39,240 bases of DNA from Lysobacteraceae bacterium CU05-9 (GTDB taxonomy: Bacteria > Pseudomonadota > Gammaproteobacteria > Xanthomonadales > Xanthomonadaceae). The notes beneath the pieces were generated by a model. That model was not told the origin of the DNA. It saw only the letters and a list, made by a program, of their open reading frames with translations, and did not search any database. Both the position numbers and the translations under genes were made by a program. Below are positions 17,254-28,044 of the stretch, one piece after another; the stretch's first letter is position 1; each line of letters opens with the position of its first letter. Location: positions 1-39,240 of the forward strand of contig SWJS01000010.1 of assembly GCA_007556525.1 (NCBI GenBank), read 5' to 3'.

Positions 17254-17691
17254 TTATTGATCCGAAGGCGGTGGTGTCGAAGAAGGCAACGGTGCGCGTG
17301 GAGCCGACGCCTCTTTCTCATCCGCAGCAATTTGAGCGGCCGCTGCTTCGGCAGCCTTCGTTTGCTCAGGAGTTTGCTCACGCACTTGCTTCATCGCAGC
17401 CGGCGGTACAACGCGATAAAACGTCTCACCCGGCTTGATCATTCCCAACTCATTGCGCGCACGCTCTTCGACCGCCGCTTCACCCGACTTCAAGTCTTCG
17501 ACTTCGGCGGCGAGAGAAGCGTTACGTTGACGCAAGCCATCGTTTTCGCGGGTTTGCTCAGCGACTTTGTCGCGCATTTTGATCACGGCTGTTTCACCAT
17601 GATCACCAATCCACAGACTGTAATTCATGAGCAACAGGATCAGCGCAAGAATGCCGATCAAAATCCAAGCGGGTCTCAGGCGTGCAGGCAT
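17254..17691 (-). CDS. ftsB: Cell division protein FtsB
   Basis: 145 residues from the ATG at 17691; an in-frame TTG at 17703 would overlap the enolase stop. A short cytoplasmic start and one transmembrane helix (about 9-25, AWILIGILALILLLMNYSLW) are followed by a coiled coil (about 38-75) and the FtsB/DivIC-type NELGMIKPGETFYRVV segment. The last 45 residues are Ala/Glu/Pro-rich low complexity, longer than in E. coli FtsB (103 residues). FtsB acts with FtsL and FtsQ in the divisome. eno-ftsB-ispD order is typical of gammaproteobacteria. Confidence 0.9.
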   Translation of the reverse strand: MPARLRPAWILIGILALILLLMNYSLWIGDHGETAVIKMRDKVAEQTRENDGLRQRNASLAAEVEDLKSGEAAVEERARNELGMIKPGETFYRVVPPAAMKQVREQTPEQTKAAEAAAAQIAADEKEASAPRAPLPSSTPPPSDQ

Positions 17692-17699
17692 CAATGAGA

Positions 17700-19032
<1,333 letters not shown>

Positions 19033-19075
19033 CTAATATCTTTGCAACTTGTACGAATACTATGCAACGAAAAAT

Positions 19076-19908
19076 TTAAAGCGAGGACTCGGCGAAGGGA
19101 CGCGACTTTGCGATCTCGTCGATTTGCTTCATCGTGATCAACAGCTCGCGCATCAAATCCAACGGCCACGCGTTCGGACCATCGCTCAATGCTTCAGCAG
19201 GATTCGGATGCGTCTCCATGAAAACACCGCTGACGCCAACCGCCATCGCCGCACGCGACAATACAGGAACGAATTCGCGTTGACCGCCACTCTTGCCGCC
19301 TGCGCCACCCGGCAATTGCACGGAATGCGTCGCGTCAAAAACAACCGGACAACCCGTATCACGCATCACGCTCAACGAACGCATGTCACTCACGAGATTG
19401 TTGTAACCAAACGATGCACCACGTTCGCACACCATGATGTCCTTGTTTCCAGTCGCCAACGCCTTGTCGGCCACGTGCTTCATTTCCCATGGGGAGAGGA
19501 ACTGGCCTTTTTTGATGTTGACTGGCTTGCCTGCGGACGCAACCTTCTGGATGAAATCCGTTTGACGGCAAAGGAATGCCGGCGTTTGCAAAACATCCAC
19601 CACCGACGCAACTTCATCCATCGGCGTGTATTCGTGCACGTCCGTGAGAACCGGCACGTCCAACTGACGCTTCACTTCGGAGAGAACCTTCAAGCCCTCT
19701 TCCATGCCCGGACCGCGGAAGCCCGACACCGATGTGCGATTCGCTTTATCGAATGACGACTTAAAAATAAAGGGAATGCCGAGCTCGGACGTGATTTCCT
19801 TCAAGCGACCGGCGGTGTCGAGTTGCAATTGCATCGACTCAATGACGCATGGACCTGCAATCAGGAAAAACGGCTGATCCAGTCCAACTTCAAAACCACA
19901 TAACTTCA

Positions 19909-19909
<1 letters not shown>
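19076..19909 (-). CDS. kdsA: 3-deoxy-D-manno-octulosonate 8-phosphate synthase
   Basis: 277 residues. The motif IAGPCVIES at 17-25 and [35 protein letters not shown] and [11 protein letters not shown] define KdsA. It condenses phosphoenolpyruvate and arabinose 5-phosphate for lipopolysaccharide core. Cys21 stands where the metal-dependent class (as in Aquifex) has its metal ligand, whereas the E. coli type has Asn, so this enzyme is probably metal dependent. The ATG shares a base with the pyrG stop. Confidence 0.95.
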
Positions 19910-21609
<1,700 letters not shown>

Positions 21610-21631
21610 TTAACTCGTTTCACTCGCTCTG

Positions 21632-21660
21632 AGTTGGAGTCGGAGTTAGAGGAGTGAGTC
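21632..21660. repeat. 29-base dispersed repeat, left copy
   Basis: The exact reverse complement of this 29-base sequence occurs at 30647-30675. It is purine-rich on the plus strand (AGTTGGAGTCGG, then AGTTAGAGGAGTGAGTC). Flanks on one side stay loosely similar (GC-rich CCCGCGC). Both copies are intergenic; this one lies about 50 bases upstream of pyrG. Confidence 0.85.
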
Positions 21661-21723
21661 GAAGCGCCGCTGCGCGGGTGGAGCCACGTCCATTTTCACC
21701 GTGGTGCGGGGTTTGCTCTTTCG

Positions 21724-21831
21724 CGGGGTGTCACAATTGTGACAATTTGATGCGCTTTGGTTGCGAAACGGTTCCGAACGACACCATTTCGGTTGCGAAC
21801 TGATGCGTTTTGCCACAATTGTGACACCCCG
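21724..21831. repeat. BIME-like pair of inverted REP-type palindromes
   Basis: Palindrome TGTCACAATTGTGACA (21729-21744) and its variant TGCCACAATTGTGACA (21811-21826) sit in longer inverted arms, CGGGGTGTCACAATTGTG on one side and its near complement ending CACCCCG at 21831. The 64 bases between contain two direct copies of GGTTGCGAA (21759-21767 and 21791-21799) and of TGATGCG. The paired, inverted layout resembles bacterial interspersed mosaic elements. It lies between a terminator and pyrG. Confidence 0.75.
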
Positions 21832-21858
21832 AAATTCGAGAGTGCCCGCGCCCGCGCC

Positions 21859-21895
21859 AAAGAAAAACGGCCGCCCCGCGAAGGGACGACCGTTT
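21859..21895 (-). terminator. Rho-independent terminator of the small secreted-protein gene
   Basis: On the minus strand AAACGGTCGTCCC pairs with GGGGCGGCCGTTT around a TTCGC loop (stem with one mismatch), followed by TTTTTCTTT. It lies 24 bases after the stop of the gene at 21919-22167. Confidence 0.9.
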
Positions 21896-21918
21896 CAGGT
21901 TCAAGAGGAAGTAAAGCG

Positions 21919-22167
21919 TTAGCCTTCTTCAGCCTCGCCACCGGCCTTCTTGCGGCGTTCGGCGTTGGCCTTGCGAATTTCTTCGAGCTTCTTGGCTTGA
22001 CGGTCTGCTTGTTCCTTACGGGTTTCGGCAGAGTCCGCCTTCGGAGCCGAAGCGGTCGCCTTGGCCTTGTCATCATTCGAGGATTGCGCGAAGGCAGGCA
22101 TTGCGACGAGCGCAGCACCGACGGCCACAGCGGCGATCGAAAGGATGGTCAGATTACGACGGTTCAT
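21919..22167 (-). CDS. Small secreted Lys/Glu/Ala-rich protein, unknown
   Basis: 82 residues from the ATG at 22167, with GGAG 9 bases upstream. A clear signal peptide (MNRRNLTILSIAAVAVGAAL, cleavage likely after AMPAFA) leaves a mature part of about 55 residues that is almost entirely charged: KAKATASAPKADSAETRKEQ, then a predicted helix full of Arg, Lys and Glu. I do not recognise a family. A hairpin (22182-22200) sits next to its ribosome-binding site and a strong terminator follows, so it is its own transcription unit and may be well expressed. Confidence 0.75.
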   Translation of the reverse strand: MNRRNLTILSIAAVAVGAALVAMPAFAQSSNDDKAKATASAPKADSAETRKEQADRQAKKLEEIRKANAERRKKAGGEAEEG

Positions 22168-22181
22168 GAGGTACAACTCCT

Positions 22182-22200
22182 GCACGAAGGGATTCCGTGC
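22182..22200 (-). other. 5'-leader hairpin beside a ribosome-binding site
   Basis: On the minus strand GCACGGA-ATCCC-TTCGTGC folds into a 7-bp stem (one G-U pair) one base upstream of GGAG at 22177-22180. It could protect the message or modulate access of ribosomes to the small secreted-protein gene. Function not shown. Confidence 0.4.
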
Positions 22201-22357
22201 TTTTTGGGTACATGCCTATTTTACTAAAATTCAACGAATTTCGATGAACAAGTCGCATCGTGTGAGAAACCGTTGCCAACGCTTCAGGTTGTTTGGTGAA
22301 ACCGCGTAAGTATGCGATTCTGTGGCATCGAAAAGTTCCAGGAAACACCGCAGTAAC

Positions 22358-24247
22358 ATGAGCACCCGCTACAACGCAGAAGATATCGAAGTCCTCGAAG
22401 GTCTTGACCCCGTCAAACACCGCCCTGGCATGTATACGGACACCTCACGTCCGAACCACCTCGCGCAGGAAATCATCGACAACTCGGTCGACGAAGCGCT
22501 GGGCGGACATGCGAACAAGGTGGAGGTGGTTTTGTTTGAGGATGGCTCGCTGCAGGTGACCGACAACGGTCGCGGCATGCCCGTGGACATCCATCCCGAA
22601 CAAGGCATCCCCGGCGTCGAACTGATCCTGACGCGCTTGCATGCGGGCGGCAAGTTCAGCAACAAGAATTACGAATTCTCCGGCGGCCTCCACGGTGTCG
22701 GTGTGTCCGTCGTGAACGCACTGTCGACTTTGGTGGACGTGCGCATCCGCCGCGATGGCAACGAATATCAAATGACCTTCAAGGATGGCTTCCGCGCGAC
22801 ACCGCTCGAAGTCGTTGGGACAGTGGGTAAGAAAAATACGGGGACGACGGTGAGGTTTTGGCCGGATCCCAGATACTTCGATTCACCGAAGATTTCGCTC
22901 AAAGCGCTGAAGCATAATTTGCGGGCGAAGGCGGTTTTGTGTCCGGGCTTGACGGTGACGTTGCTCGATGCGGCGTCGGGCGAAAAGTTCGAATGGATGT
23001 ACGAGAACGGCCTCAAGGATTATTTGCTGTCGGAGATCGGCGACCAGGATCGCTTGCCGAATGATGCGTTCATCGGTCATGTCAAAAAAGAATCCGAAAT
23101 CGCCGACTGGGCCATCGCATGGATTCCCGAAGGCGAGCTTGTGCAGGAGTCGTACGTCAACTTGATTCCGACCGCGCAACACGGCACGCACGTGAATGGA
23201 TTGCGCACGGGATTGACGGATGCGTTGCGCGAGTTTTGTGATTTCCGCAATCTGCTCCCACGCAACGTCAAGCTCGCACCGGAAGATGTGTGGGATCGGG
23301 TGGCGTTTGTTTTGTCGGTGAAAATGAGCGAGCCTCAATTCAGCGGTCAAACCAAGGAGCGTCTGTCGTCGCGTCAAGCGGCAGGCTTTGTGGAAGGCGC
23401 GGCGCATGATGCGTTTACGCTGTGGCTGAATTCGAACGTTGAAGTCGGTGAGAGAATTGCGCAGATCGCCATCGACCGTGCATCGTCGCGATTGAAGACT
23501 GAGAAGCAAGTCACGCGCAAAAAAGTCACCCAAGGCCCCGCCCTCCCCGGCAAACTTGCCGACTGCATTTCGCAGGATTTGAGTCGCACCGAGTTGTTCC
23601 TCGTGGAAGGTGACTCCGCCGGTGGTTCGGCACGTCAAGCGCGCGATAAGGATTTCCAGGCGATTTTGCCGTTGCGTGGCAAGATTTTGAACACTTGGGA
23701 AGTGGCTTCATCGCAGGTGCTGGGCTCAAGCGAAATCCACGACCTCGCCGTTGCGATCGGTTGCGATCCGGGCAAGGAAGACATCTCCGGTTTGCGCTAC
23801 GGCAAAATCATTGTCCTCGCCGACGCCGACTCCGACGGTCTGCACATTGCAACCTTGCTGTCTGCGTTGTTCGTGAAGCACTTCCCTGCCCTGGTCGATG
23901 CAGGCCACATCTTCGTGGCAATGCCGCCGTTGTTCCGGATCGATGTGGGCAAGCAGGTTTTTTATGCGTTGGATGAAGAAGAGAAACGTTTGACGCTTGA
24001 TCGCATCGAACGCGAAAAAATCCGCGGCCAAGTCAACGTCACCCGCTTCAAGGGTCTCGGTGAAATGAATCCGTCGCAGCTCCGTGAATCCGCTGTGCAT
24101 CCCGACACGCGCCGCCTCGTGCAACTCACGAACGATGAGCATTCGGATACGTTCAAGATGATGGATATGCTTTTGTCGAAAAAACGCGCCTCCGACCGCA
24201 AATCCTGGCTCGAAGACAAGGGCGATCTCGCCACGTTGGATGTTTAA
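22358..24247 (+). CDS. parE: DNA topoisomerase IV subunit B
   Basis: 629 residues from the ATG at 22358, matching the xanthomonad ParE start and length; a GTG at 22322 is in frame but adds 12 unlike residues. The GHKL ATPase has QEIIDNSVDEAL (N42), DNGRGMP (69-75), GGLHGVG (109-115) and the transducer lysine in QTK (331-333). TOPRIM motifs are EGDSAGGSA (417-425) and DADSDGLHI (489-497). Length and the absence of the GyrB insert favour ParE over GyrB. With ParC (not here) it decatenates daughter chromosomes. yceH follows after 3 bases. Confidence 0.95.
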   Translation: MSTRYNAEDIEVLEGLDPVKHRPGMYTDTSRPNHLAQEIIDNSVDEALGGHANKVEVVLFEDGSLQVTDNGRGMPVDIHPEQGIPGVELILTRLHAGGKFSNKNYEFSGGLHGVGVSVVNALSTLVDVRIRRDGNEYQMTFKDGFRATPLEVVGTVGKKNTGTTVRFWPDPRYFDSPKISLKALKHNLRAKAVLCPGLTVTLLDAASGEKFEWMYENGLKDYLLSEIGDQDRLPNDAFIGHVKKESEIADWAIAWIPEGELVQESYVNLIPTAQHGTHVNGLRTGLTDALREFCDFRNLLPRNVKLAPEDVWDRVAFVLSVKMSEPQFSGQTKERLSSRQAAGFVEGAAHDAFTLWLNSNVEVGERIAQIAIDRASSRLKTEKQVTRKKVTQGPALPGKLADCISQDLSRTELFLVEGDSAGGSARQARDKDFQAILPLRGKILNTWEVASSQVLGSSEIHDLAVAIGCDPGKEDISGLRYGKIIVLADADSDGLHIATLLSALFVKHFPALVDAGHIFVAMPPLFRIDVGKQVFYALDEEEKRLTLDRIEREKIRGQVNVTRFKGLGEMNPSQLRESAVHPDTRRLVQLTNDEHSDTFKMMDMLLSKKRASDRKSWLEDKGDLATLDV

Positions 24248-24250
24248 TTC

Positions 24251-24868
24251 ATGGCTGATTGGAATCTGTCCGCACACGAAGTCCGCGCGCTCGGTTGCTT
24301 GATCGAAAAACAAGCGACCACTCCCGAGACTTATCCGTTGACGGTGAATGCCGCGCACGTCGCTGCTAACCAAAAAACTTCCCGCGATCCTCTGATGAAT
24401 CTGACGATGGGCGACACGCATTACGCGTTGAAGCAACTCGTTGAAAAGCGTCTCGCCCGCCACGTTTCGTCATCACGTGCTGATCGTTATGAACATTTGG
24501 CGGAGACCGGTCTCGATATCACTCGCATGCAAGCCATTGTGTTGGCGGTGTTGATGTTGCGTGGTGGACAGACGGCGAATGAGATTTTGGCCCGGTCCGA
24601 TCGCATGCATCGCTTCACCGATCTCGATGAAGTTGAGCATCAAATCGAACGCTTGATCACCAAGGGTCTTGCAGTTGTGCTGCCTCGTCGTCCCGGTCAG
24701 CGCGGCGAGCGTTACATGCATTTGCTCTCCGGCGCACCGGTTGTTTCCGATGAGCCGTACGTTCCCGCAGAATCGTCGCGTCCTTCGTCGCGTTCCGATT
24801 TGGAAGACCGCGTCGCGAAGTTGGAAGCGCAAGTTGCGGAGTTGATGTCGCGCTTGGGTGGCGAGTAG
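24251..24868 (+). CDS. yceH: YceH-family (DUF480) protein
   Basis: 205 residues. LSAHEVRALGCLIEKQATTPETYPLT and NAAHVAANQKTSRDP are hallmarks of the family, which has two winged-helix domains. The tail ends with a short coiled coil (DLEDRVAKLEAQVAELMSRL). Biological role is not established in the family. It lies 3 bases after parE and is probably cotranscribed; its stop is 3 bases from the convergent hutG stop. Confidence 0.87.
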   Translation: MADWNLSAHEVRALGCLIEKQATTPETYPLTVNAAHVAANQKTSRDPLMNLTMGDTHYALKQLVEKRLARHVSSSRADRYEHLAETGLDITRMQAIVLAVLMLRGGQTANEILARSDRMHRFTDLDEVEHQIERLITKGLAVVLPRRPGQRGERYMHLLSGAPVVSDEPYVPAESSRPSSRSDLEDRVAKLEAQVAELMSRLGGE

Positions 24869-24871
24869 TTT

Positions 24872-25642
24872 TTACAAAACCGTCTGCAACAGCGACGCCA
24901 TCAACAACTGAACCTTACCGGCCTTGTCGTGATCGAATGCGCGACGGGGCTCGTCCATGTATGTGCGTTGCGCCATCTCGAGTTGGATGGCTTCGCGGTT
25001 GTGCGCGGGATCGTTGTAGTGACGCGTGTTGTAACCGCCTTTGAAGCGACCGTTGACGACCCATGAGAACTCATCTTGCGCCGCGAGCACATCGGTCAGC
25101 GCTTGTTGCGTGTGAGGTAAACACGTCGTGCCGTCGGCGGTGCCGATGTTGAGATCCGGCAAAACACCATCAAACAGATACGGTAGATTTTCGCCTTTGA
25201 TGGAGTGACCTTCCCACAACACCACGCGACCAAACTCCTGATGCAAACGATCGAGCTCGTCTTGCAACGCTTGGTGGTAAGGCTCCCAATATTGTTCGAC
25301 GCGCAGTTTGATTTCGTCGAGCGTGGGCTCGCGACCTTCGAGATAAACCGGTGAACCGTCGAATTGCGTGGTGGGACAGAGGCCGGTGGTGTTTTGGCCG
25401 GGATATAACGAAGTGTCATCGCGCGGACGGTTCAAGTCGACCACATAGCGCGAATAGGATGGCGTCAAAATCGAAGCGCCCCACTCCTGCGCAAACGCAT
25501 ACAGTTGATCCACGAACCAGTCGGTGTCCGGCGCACTGCGCGCGCTGGTTTGCATGCGCTCCTGCAGCGACTCGGGAATGAAGGAACTGTTGTGCGGCAG
25601 GCTGATCAGCAGCGGGATCGAACCTTGAATCAATTGGGCCAT
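24872..25642 (-). CDS. hutG: N-formylglutamate amidohydrolase (HutG type)
   Basis: 256 residues. ISLPHNSSFIPE near the start, DTDWFVDQLY, RYVVDLNRP, LWEGHSIKG and the late GGYNTRHY block match the N-formylglutamate deformylase family, last step of one histidine-degradation route. No other hut gene is in the window. Unusually, its ATG shares a base with the stop of the AbiEii-type toxin gene, so it appears translationally coupled to a toxin-antitoxin operon. Confidence 0.87.
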   Translation of the reverse strand: MAQLIQGSIPLLISLPHNSSFIPESLQERMQTSARSAPDTDWFVDQLYAFAQEWGASILTPSYSRYVVDLNRPRDDTSLYPGQNTTGLCPTTQFDGSPVYLEGREPTLDEIKLRVEQYWEPYHQALQDELDRLHQEFGRVVLWEGHSIKGENLPYLFDGVLPDLNIGTADGTTCLPHTQQALTDVLAAQDEFSWVVNGRFKGGYNTRHYNDPAHNREAIQLEMAQRTYMDEPRRAFDHDKAGKVQLLMASLLQTVL

Positions 25643-26346
25643 TATTGAATTTTCTCCGAAATGAATTCGCGTATCTGCGCGATGCCATCATCAAGTTGGG
25701 GCAAAACATTGTTATGCACCTGCAACGCATGCAGACACTTGCGGCGATGATCGGGTTTCTCGAAAAGCTTCAACGCAACTTCAAGTCCGCGGACAATCGA
25801 AGGTTCGCCGTATGCGCGATATGCCTTATCCAAAGCGATTTGCGGTATCGGCCCCCAATTCGCAACCATCATTGCAAGATCAATGATGTCGCGGCTCATC
25901 ACCGAAGCATCGAGTCCGCGATCGGAAATGGCAAGCAATTTCTCGGCGTACAAATCGTGTCGCGTTAGCACGCCGAAGCCATGAATCTGTTCGGTGGGTG
26001 GATCGAGTTCAATGCGCGCTTCGATGAAGCATTCGATTTTGACCGGTTCACCATCCATCTCGACCACTGCAGTGATCTTGTCGCGGTTCTTGCGCAAGTC
26101 GCGAAGTTCATTGAGCGGTTTGCTCAACAAATCTCCAAGCCGTTCGTATCCAGTGGCCGCACGCATCGCGCGATAACCTTCGAGATTCGAGACGAGAAAA
26201 TCAATATCAACCGACTCACGGTACTCGCCGAGGAGCAAAGCAATTGCAGTACCGCCACCGAAATAGCAGTGGTTCTCGCGGAATAGATCGACGTTGAGAG
26301 AGTCGAGGATTTTCGCAATGCGCTGATGATGTTCGCGCTTATACAT
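25642..26346 (-). CDS. AbiEii-type nucleotidyltransferase toxin
   Basis: 234 residues from the ATG at 26346, with GGAG 6 bases upstream inside the antitoxin gene. The nucleotidyltransferase core is FGGGTAIALLLGEYRESVDI, with Asp47 and Asp49 as metal ligands and a third acidic position in EPVKIECF. The later DLYAEKLLAISDRG ... SRDIIDLAMM block is the AbiEii/AbiGii signature. Relatives such as MenT add nucleotides to tRNA 3' ends and stop translation; some protect against phages. It overlaps the XRE gene upstream by 8 bases and hutG downstream by 1, so all three are coupled. Confidence 0.85.
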   Translation of the reverse strand: MYKREHHQRIAKILDSLNVDLFRENHCYFGGGTAIALLLGEYRESVDIDFLVSNLEGYRAMRAATGYERLGDLLSKPLNELRDLRKNRDKITAVVEMDGEPVKIECFIEARIELDPPTEQIHGFGVLTRHDLYAEKLLAISDRGLDASVMSRDIIDLAMMVANWGPIPQIALDKAYRAYGEPSIVRGLEVALKLFEKPDHRRKCLHALQVHNNVLPQLDDGIAQIREFISEKIQ

Positions 26347-26740
26347 GCAGCACTCCATTGCCGTGGGTCGTCACGAGATGTTGGATCAACTCACGTTCGC
26401 GGGAAGTCAATGCGGCTTCATCCACGAGGTCCCAATTGCGTTCGTACAACGCCAATGCATCTTTCTCGCTGACACGACGAGCGGGATTGCGATTCCACGC
26501 AAGCAAACGTAATTGCGGATAGTCTGCCGGCACAACACCACGCGGCGAAAACGTCCAATCCAAATCCAGGGCTTCCATCACTGCAACGTATGCCGAGATG
26601 GCCACACCGGGTTTGCCCTTTTCGATATCCACGATCTTCTGGCGGGTCATGCCAGCAATTTCAGCCACGTCCGATTGCGTCAGACCTTCCTGCTTGCGGA
26701 AGTGACGGATCTGCTCGGCAATGGCTTGAATGGCATCCAT
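26339..26740 (-). CDS. XRE-family antitoxin/autorepressor
   Basis: 133 residues from ATG 26740 (MDAIQAIAEQ). Residues about 5-60 are a Cro/CI helix-turn-helix (KQEGLTQSDVAEIAGMTRQK with IVDIEKGKPGVAIS). The C-terminal half (about 75-133) ends GNGVLHV and should bind the toxin. Earlier starts (ATG 26758, TTG 26788) lie within or upstream of the promoter I infer, so 26740 is chosen. Two 18-base operators flank the start. Antitoxin first, then an AbiEii-type toxin, is a known type II/IV-like arrangement, although the usual AbiEi partner is not used here. Confidence 0.82.
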   Translation of the reverse strand: MDAIQAIAEQIRHFRKQEGLTQSDVAEIAGMTRQKIVDIEKGKPGVAISAYVAVMEALDLDWTFSPRGVVPADYPQLRLLAWNRNPARRVSEKDALALYERNWDLVDEAALTSRERELIQHLVTTHGNGVLHV

Positions 26741-26757
26741 GTCATGAATATATGACA
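26740..26757. promoter_or_regulatory. Operator O1 of the XRE/AbiEii operon
   Basis: TGTCATGAATATATGACA has perfect 6-base arms (TGTCAT/ATGACA). It contains the -10 element and runs up to the antitoxin ATG. It resembles O2 at 26770-26787 (TGTCA...GACA, 18 bases), with centres 30 bases apart. Confidence 0.7.
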
Positions 26758-26775
26758 TTTCTAAATAAATGTCAC
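26747..26775 (-). promoter_or_regulatory. Sigma-70 promoter of the XRE/AbiEii operon, predicted leaderless
   Basis: On the minus strand -35 GTGACA (26775-26770) and -10 TATATT (26752-26747) are separated by 17 bases, each one mismatch from consensus. Six bases later is the A of ATG 26740, so the transcript would start at the start codon. The -35 lies in O2 and the -10 in O1. Confidence 0.65.
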
Positions 26776-26787
26776 GAATTCGCGACA
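26770..26787. promoter_or_regulatory. Operator O2 of the XRE/AbiEii operon
   Basis: TGTCACGAATTCGCGACA is palindromic apart from one mismatched pair (positions 5 and 14). It covers the -35 element. With O1 it defines TGTCAYGAATWYRYGACA. It ends 3 bases before the stop of the neighbouring flavoprotein gene. Confidence 0.7.
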
Positions 26788-26790
26788 AAG

Positions 26791-28044
26791 TTACTTAAAC
26801 CGTCCGACGGAATACGCGGTTGGGTCGACAGGCGGCTCGGAACCGGTCATCAATGCGGCCAACATTTGCGCCGATGCGGTGCTCATGCTCATGCCCATCA
26901 TGCCATGACCTGCGTTGACCCAAAGTCCAGGCTGACCAGGCACCGCGCCAATCAATGGAATGTCATCGGACGACATCGGACGCCAACCAAACCACTCTTC
27001 GAGCAACTCAGGACCATGCGGGTAATACAGATATTCGTGCGCGGCTGTCACTAAAGCATCCAACCGCACACGATTCAATGATTCGTCAAAACCACTGAAC
27101 TCCATCGTCGAGCCCAAACGGAATCGATCGCCCCACATCGACACGCATACCGTCCGTTCGCGCAAAACAATCGGCCGCGACGGAACGATGGCAGGACGTG
27201 TGTAAGTGCGTGAGTAACCTTTGCCCGGTTGAATCGCGCGAGTCCATGCAGCGCTACCAACCATCGAACGCAACTTCGGCGTCCACGCACCCGTGCACAG
27301 CACGACATCGGAAGCGCTAAACGTACCGCGCGAAGTTGCCACCGACCAACCGGAAGACAAACCTTCCAGCGAACAATTTTCTTCGATGACCACACCACGC
27401 TCACGCAACACGCGCGCGAGCTCCGAGACATAAACATCCGGACGAACACTCGCATCACCGCGGAAACGGAGGACGCCGGCGACACCTTTTCGCAGGGCTG
27501 GTTCCGACGCTTCATACGTCAAGCCATCAATGACTTCGACGTTGACGCCACACTCATTCAACAACGCAATTTCGTCTTGCTCGTGCACGAACGCATGTAC
27601 GTCGCGGAAGACATAATCCTCACCCGTTTCCATAAATTCGCACTGCAGCGAGAATGCGCGCACCCACTCACCCAACGCGCCGCGCGAATGATTGAGCAAA
27701 GCAGACTTCGCCAACGCCGCATGATGCCAATCGGCAGTGTTGCAATGACGCGCAAACGAAAACAACCAACGCCAAAGCGCCGGATCAAATCGCGGAGGAA
27801 TGTATAAGGGAGCGTCGCGCTGCAAAGACCAACCCAACGCGCGGGCTATCATGCCCGGTGCGGCTAATGGGGGTGCGTGCGAGGGAGTGATCGTGCCGCA
27901 GTTACCATGCGAACTGCCGCTGCCGATGGTCCGCGCCTCAATGACGCGAACGCTGCGGCCTTCCAGATGAAGCGCGAGTGCGGTCGAAAGACCTATGACA
28001 CCCGCGCCAACGATCAGGACATCGGAATGATTAGTGCTCGACAC
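26791..28044 (-). CDS. DAO-family amino-acid oxidase/dehydrogenase (DadA-like)
   Basis: About 417 residues if it starts at GTG 28044, 12 residues before the dinucleotide-binding motif VGAGVIGLSTALAL; the longest frame (ATG 28119) would run deep inside slyD. EARTIGSGSSHGNCGTITP follows as in D-amino-acid dehydrogenases. FGWRPMSSDDIPLIGAVP and LWVNAGHGMMGMSMS near the end are the FAD-contacting signature of DadA/glycine-oxidase types. It should oxidatively deaminate D-amino acids or a related amine; the exact substrate is unknown. It overlaps slyD by 14 bases and ends just upstream of the toxin-antitoxin promoter. Confidence 0.82.
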   Translation of the reverse strand: MSSTNHSDVLIVGAGVIGLSTALALHLEGRSVRVIEARTIGSGSSHGNCGTITPSHAPPLAAPGMIARALGWSLQRDAPLYIPPRFDPALWRWLFSFARHCNTADWHHAALAKSALLNHSRGALGEWVRAFSLQCEFMETGEDYVFRDVHAFVHEQDEIALLNECGVNVEVIDGLTYEASEPALRKGVAGVLRFRGDASVRPDVYVSELARVLRERGVVIEENCSLEGLSSGWSVATSRGTFSASDVVLCTGAWTPKLRSMVGSAAWTRAIQPGKGYSRTYTRPAIVPSRPIVLRERTVCVSMWGDRFRLGSTMEFSGFDESLNRVRLDALVTAAHEYLYYPHGPELLEEWFGWRPMSSDDIPLIGAVPGQPGLWVNAGHGMMGMSMSTASAQMLAALMTGSEPPVDPTAYSVGRFK

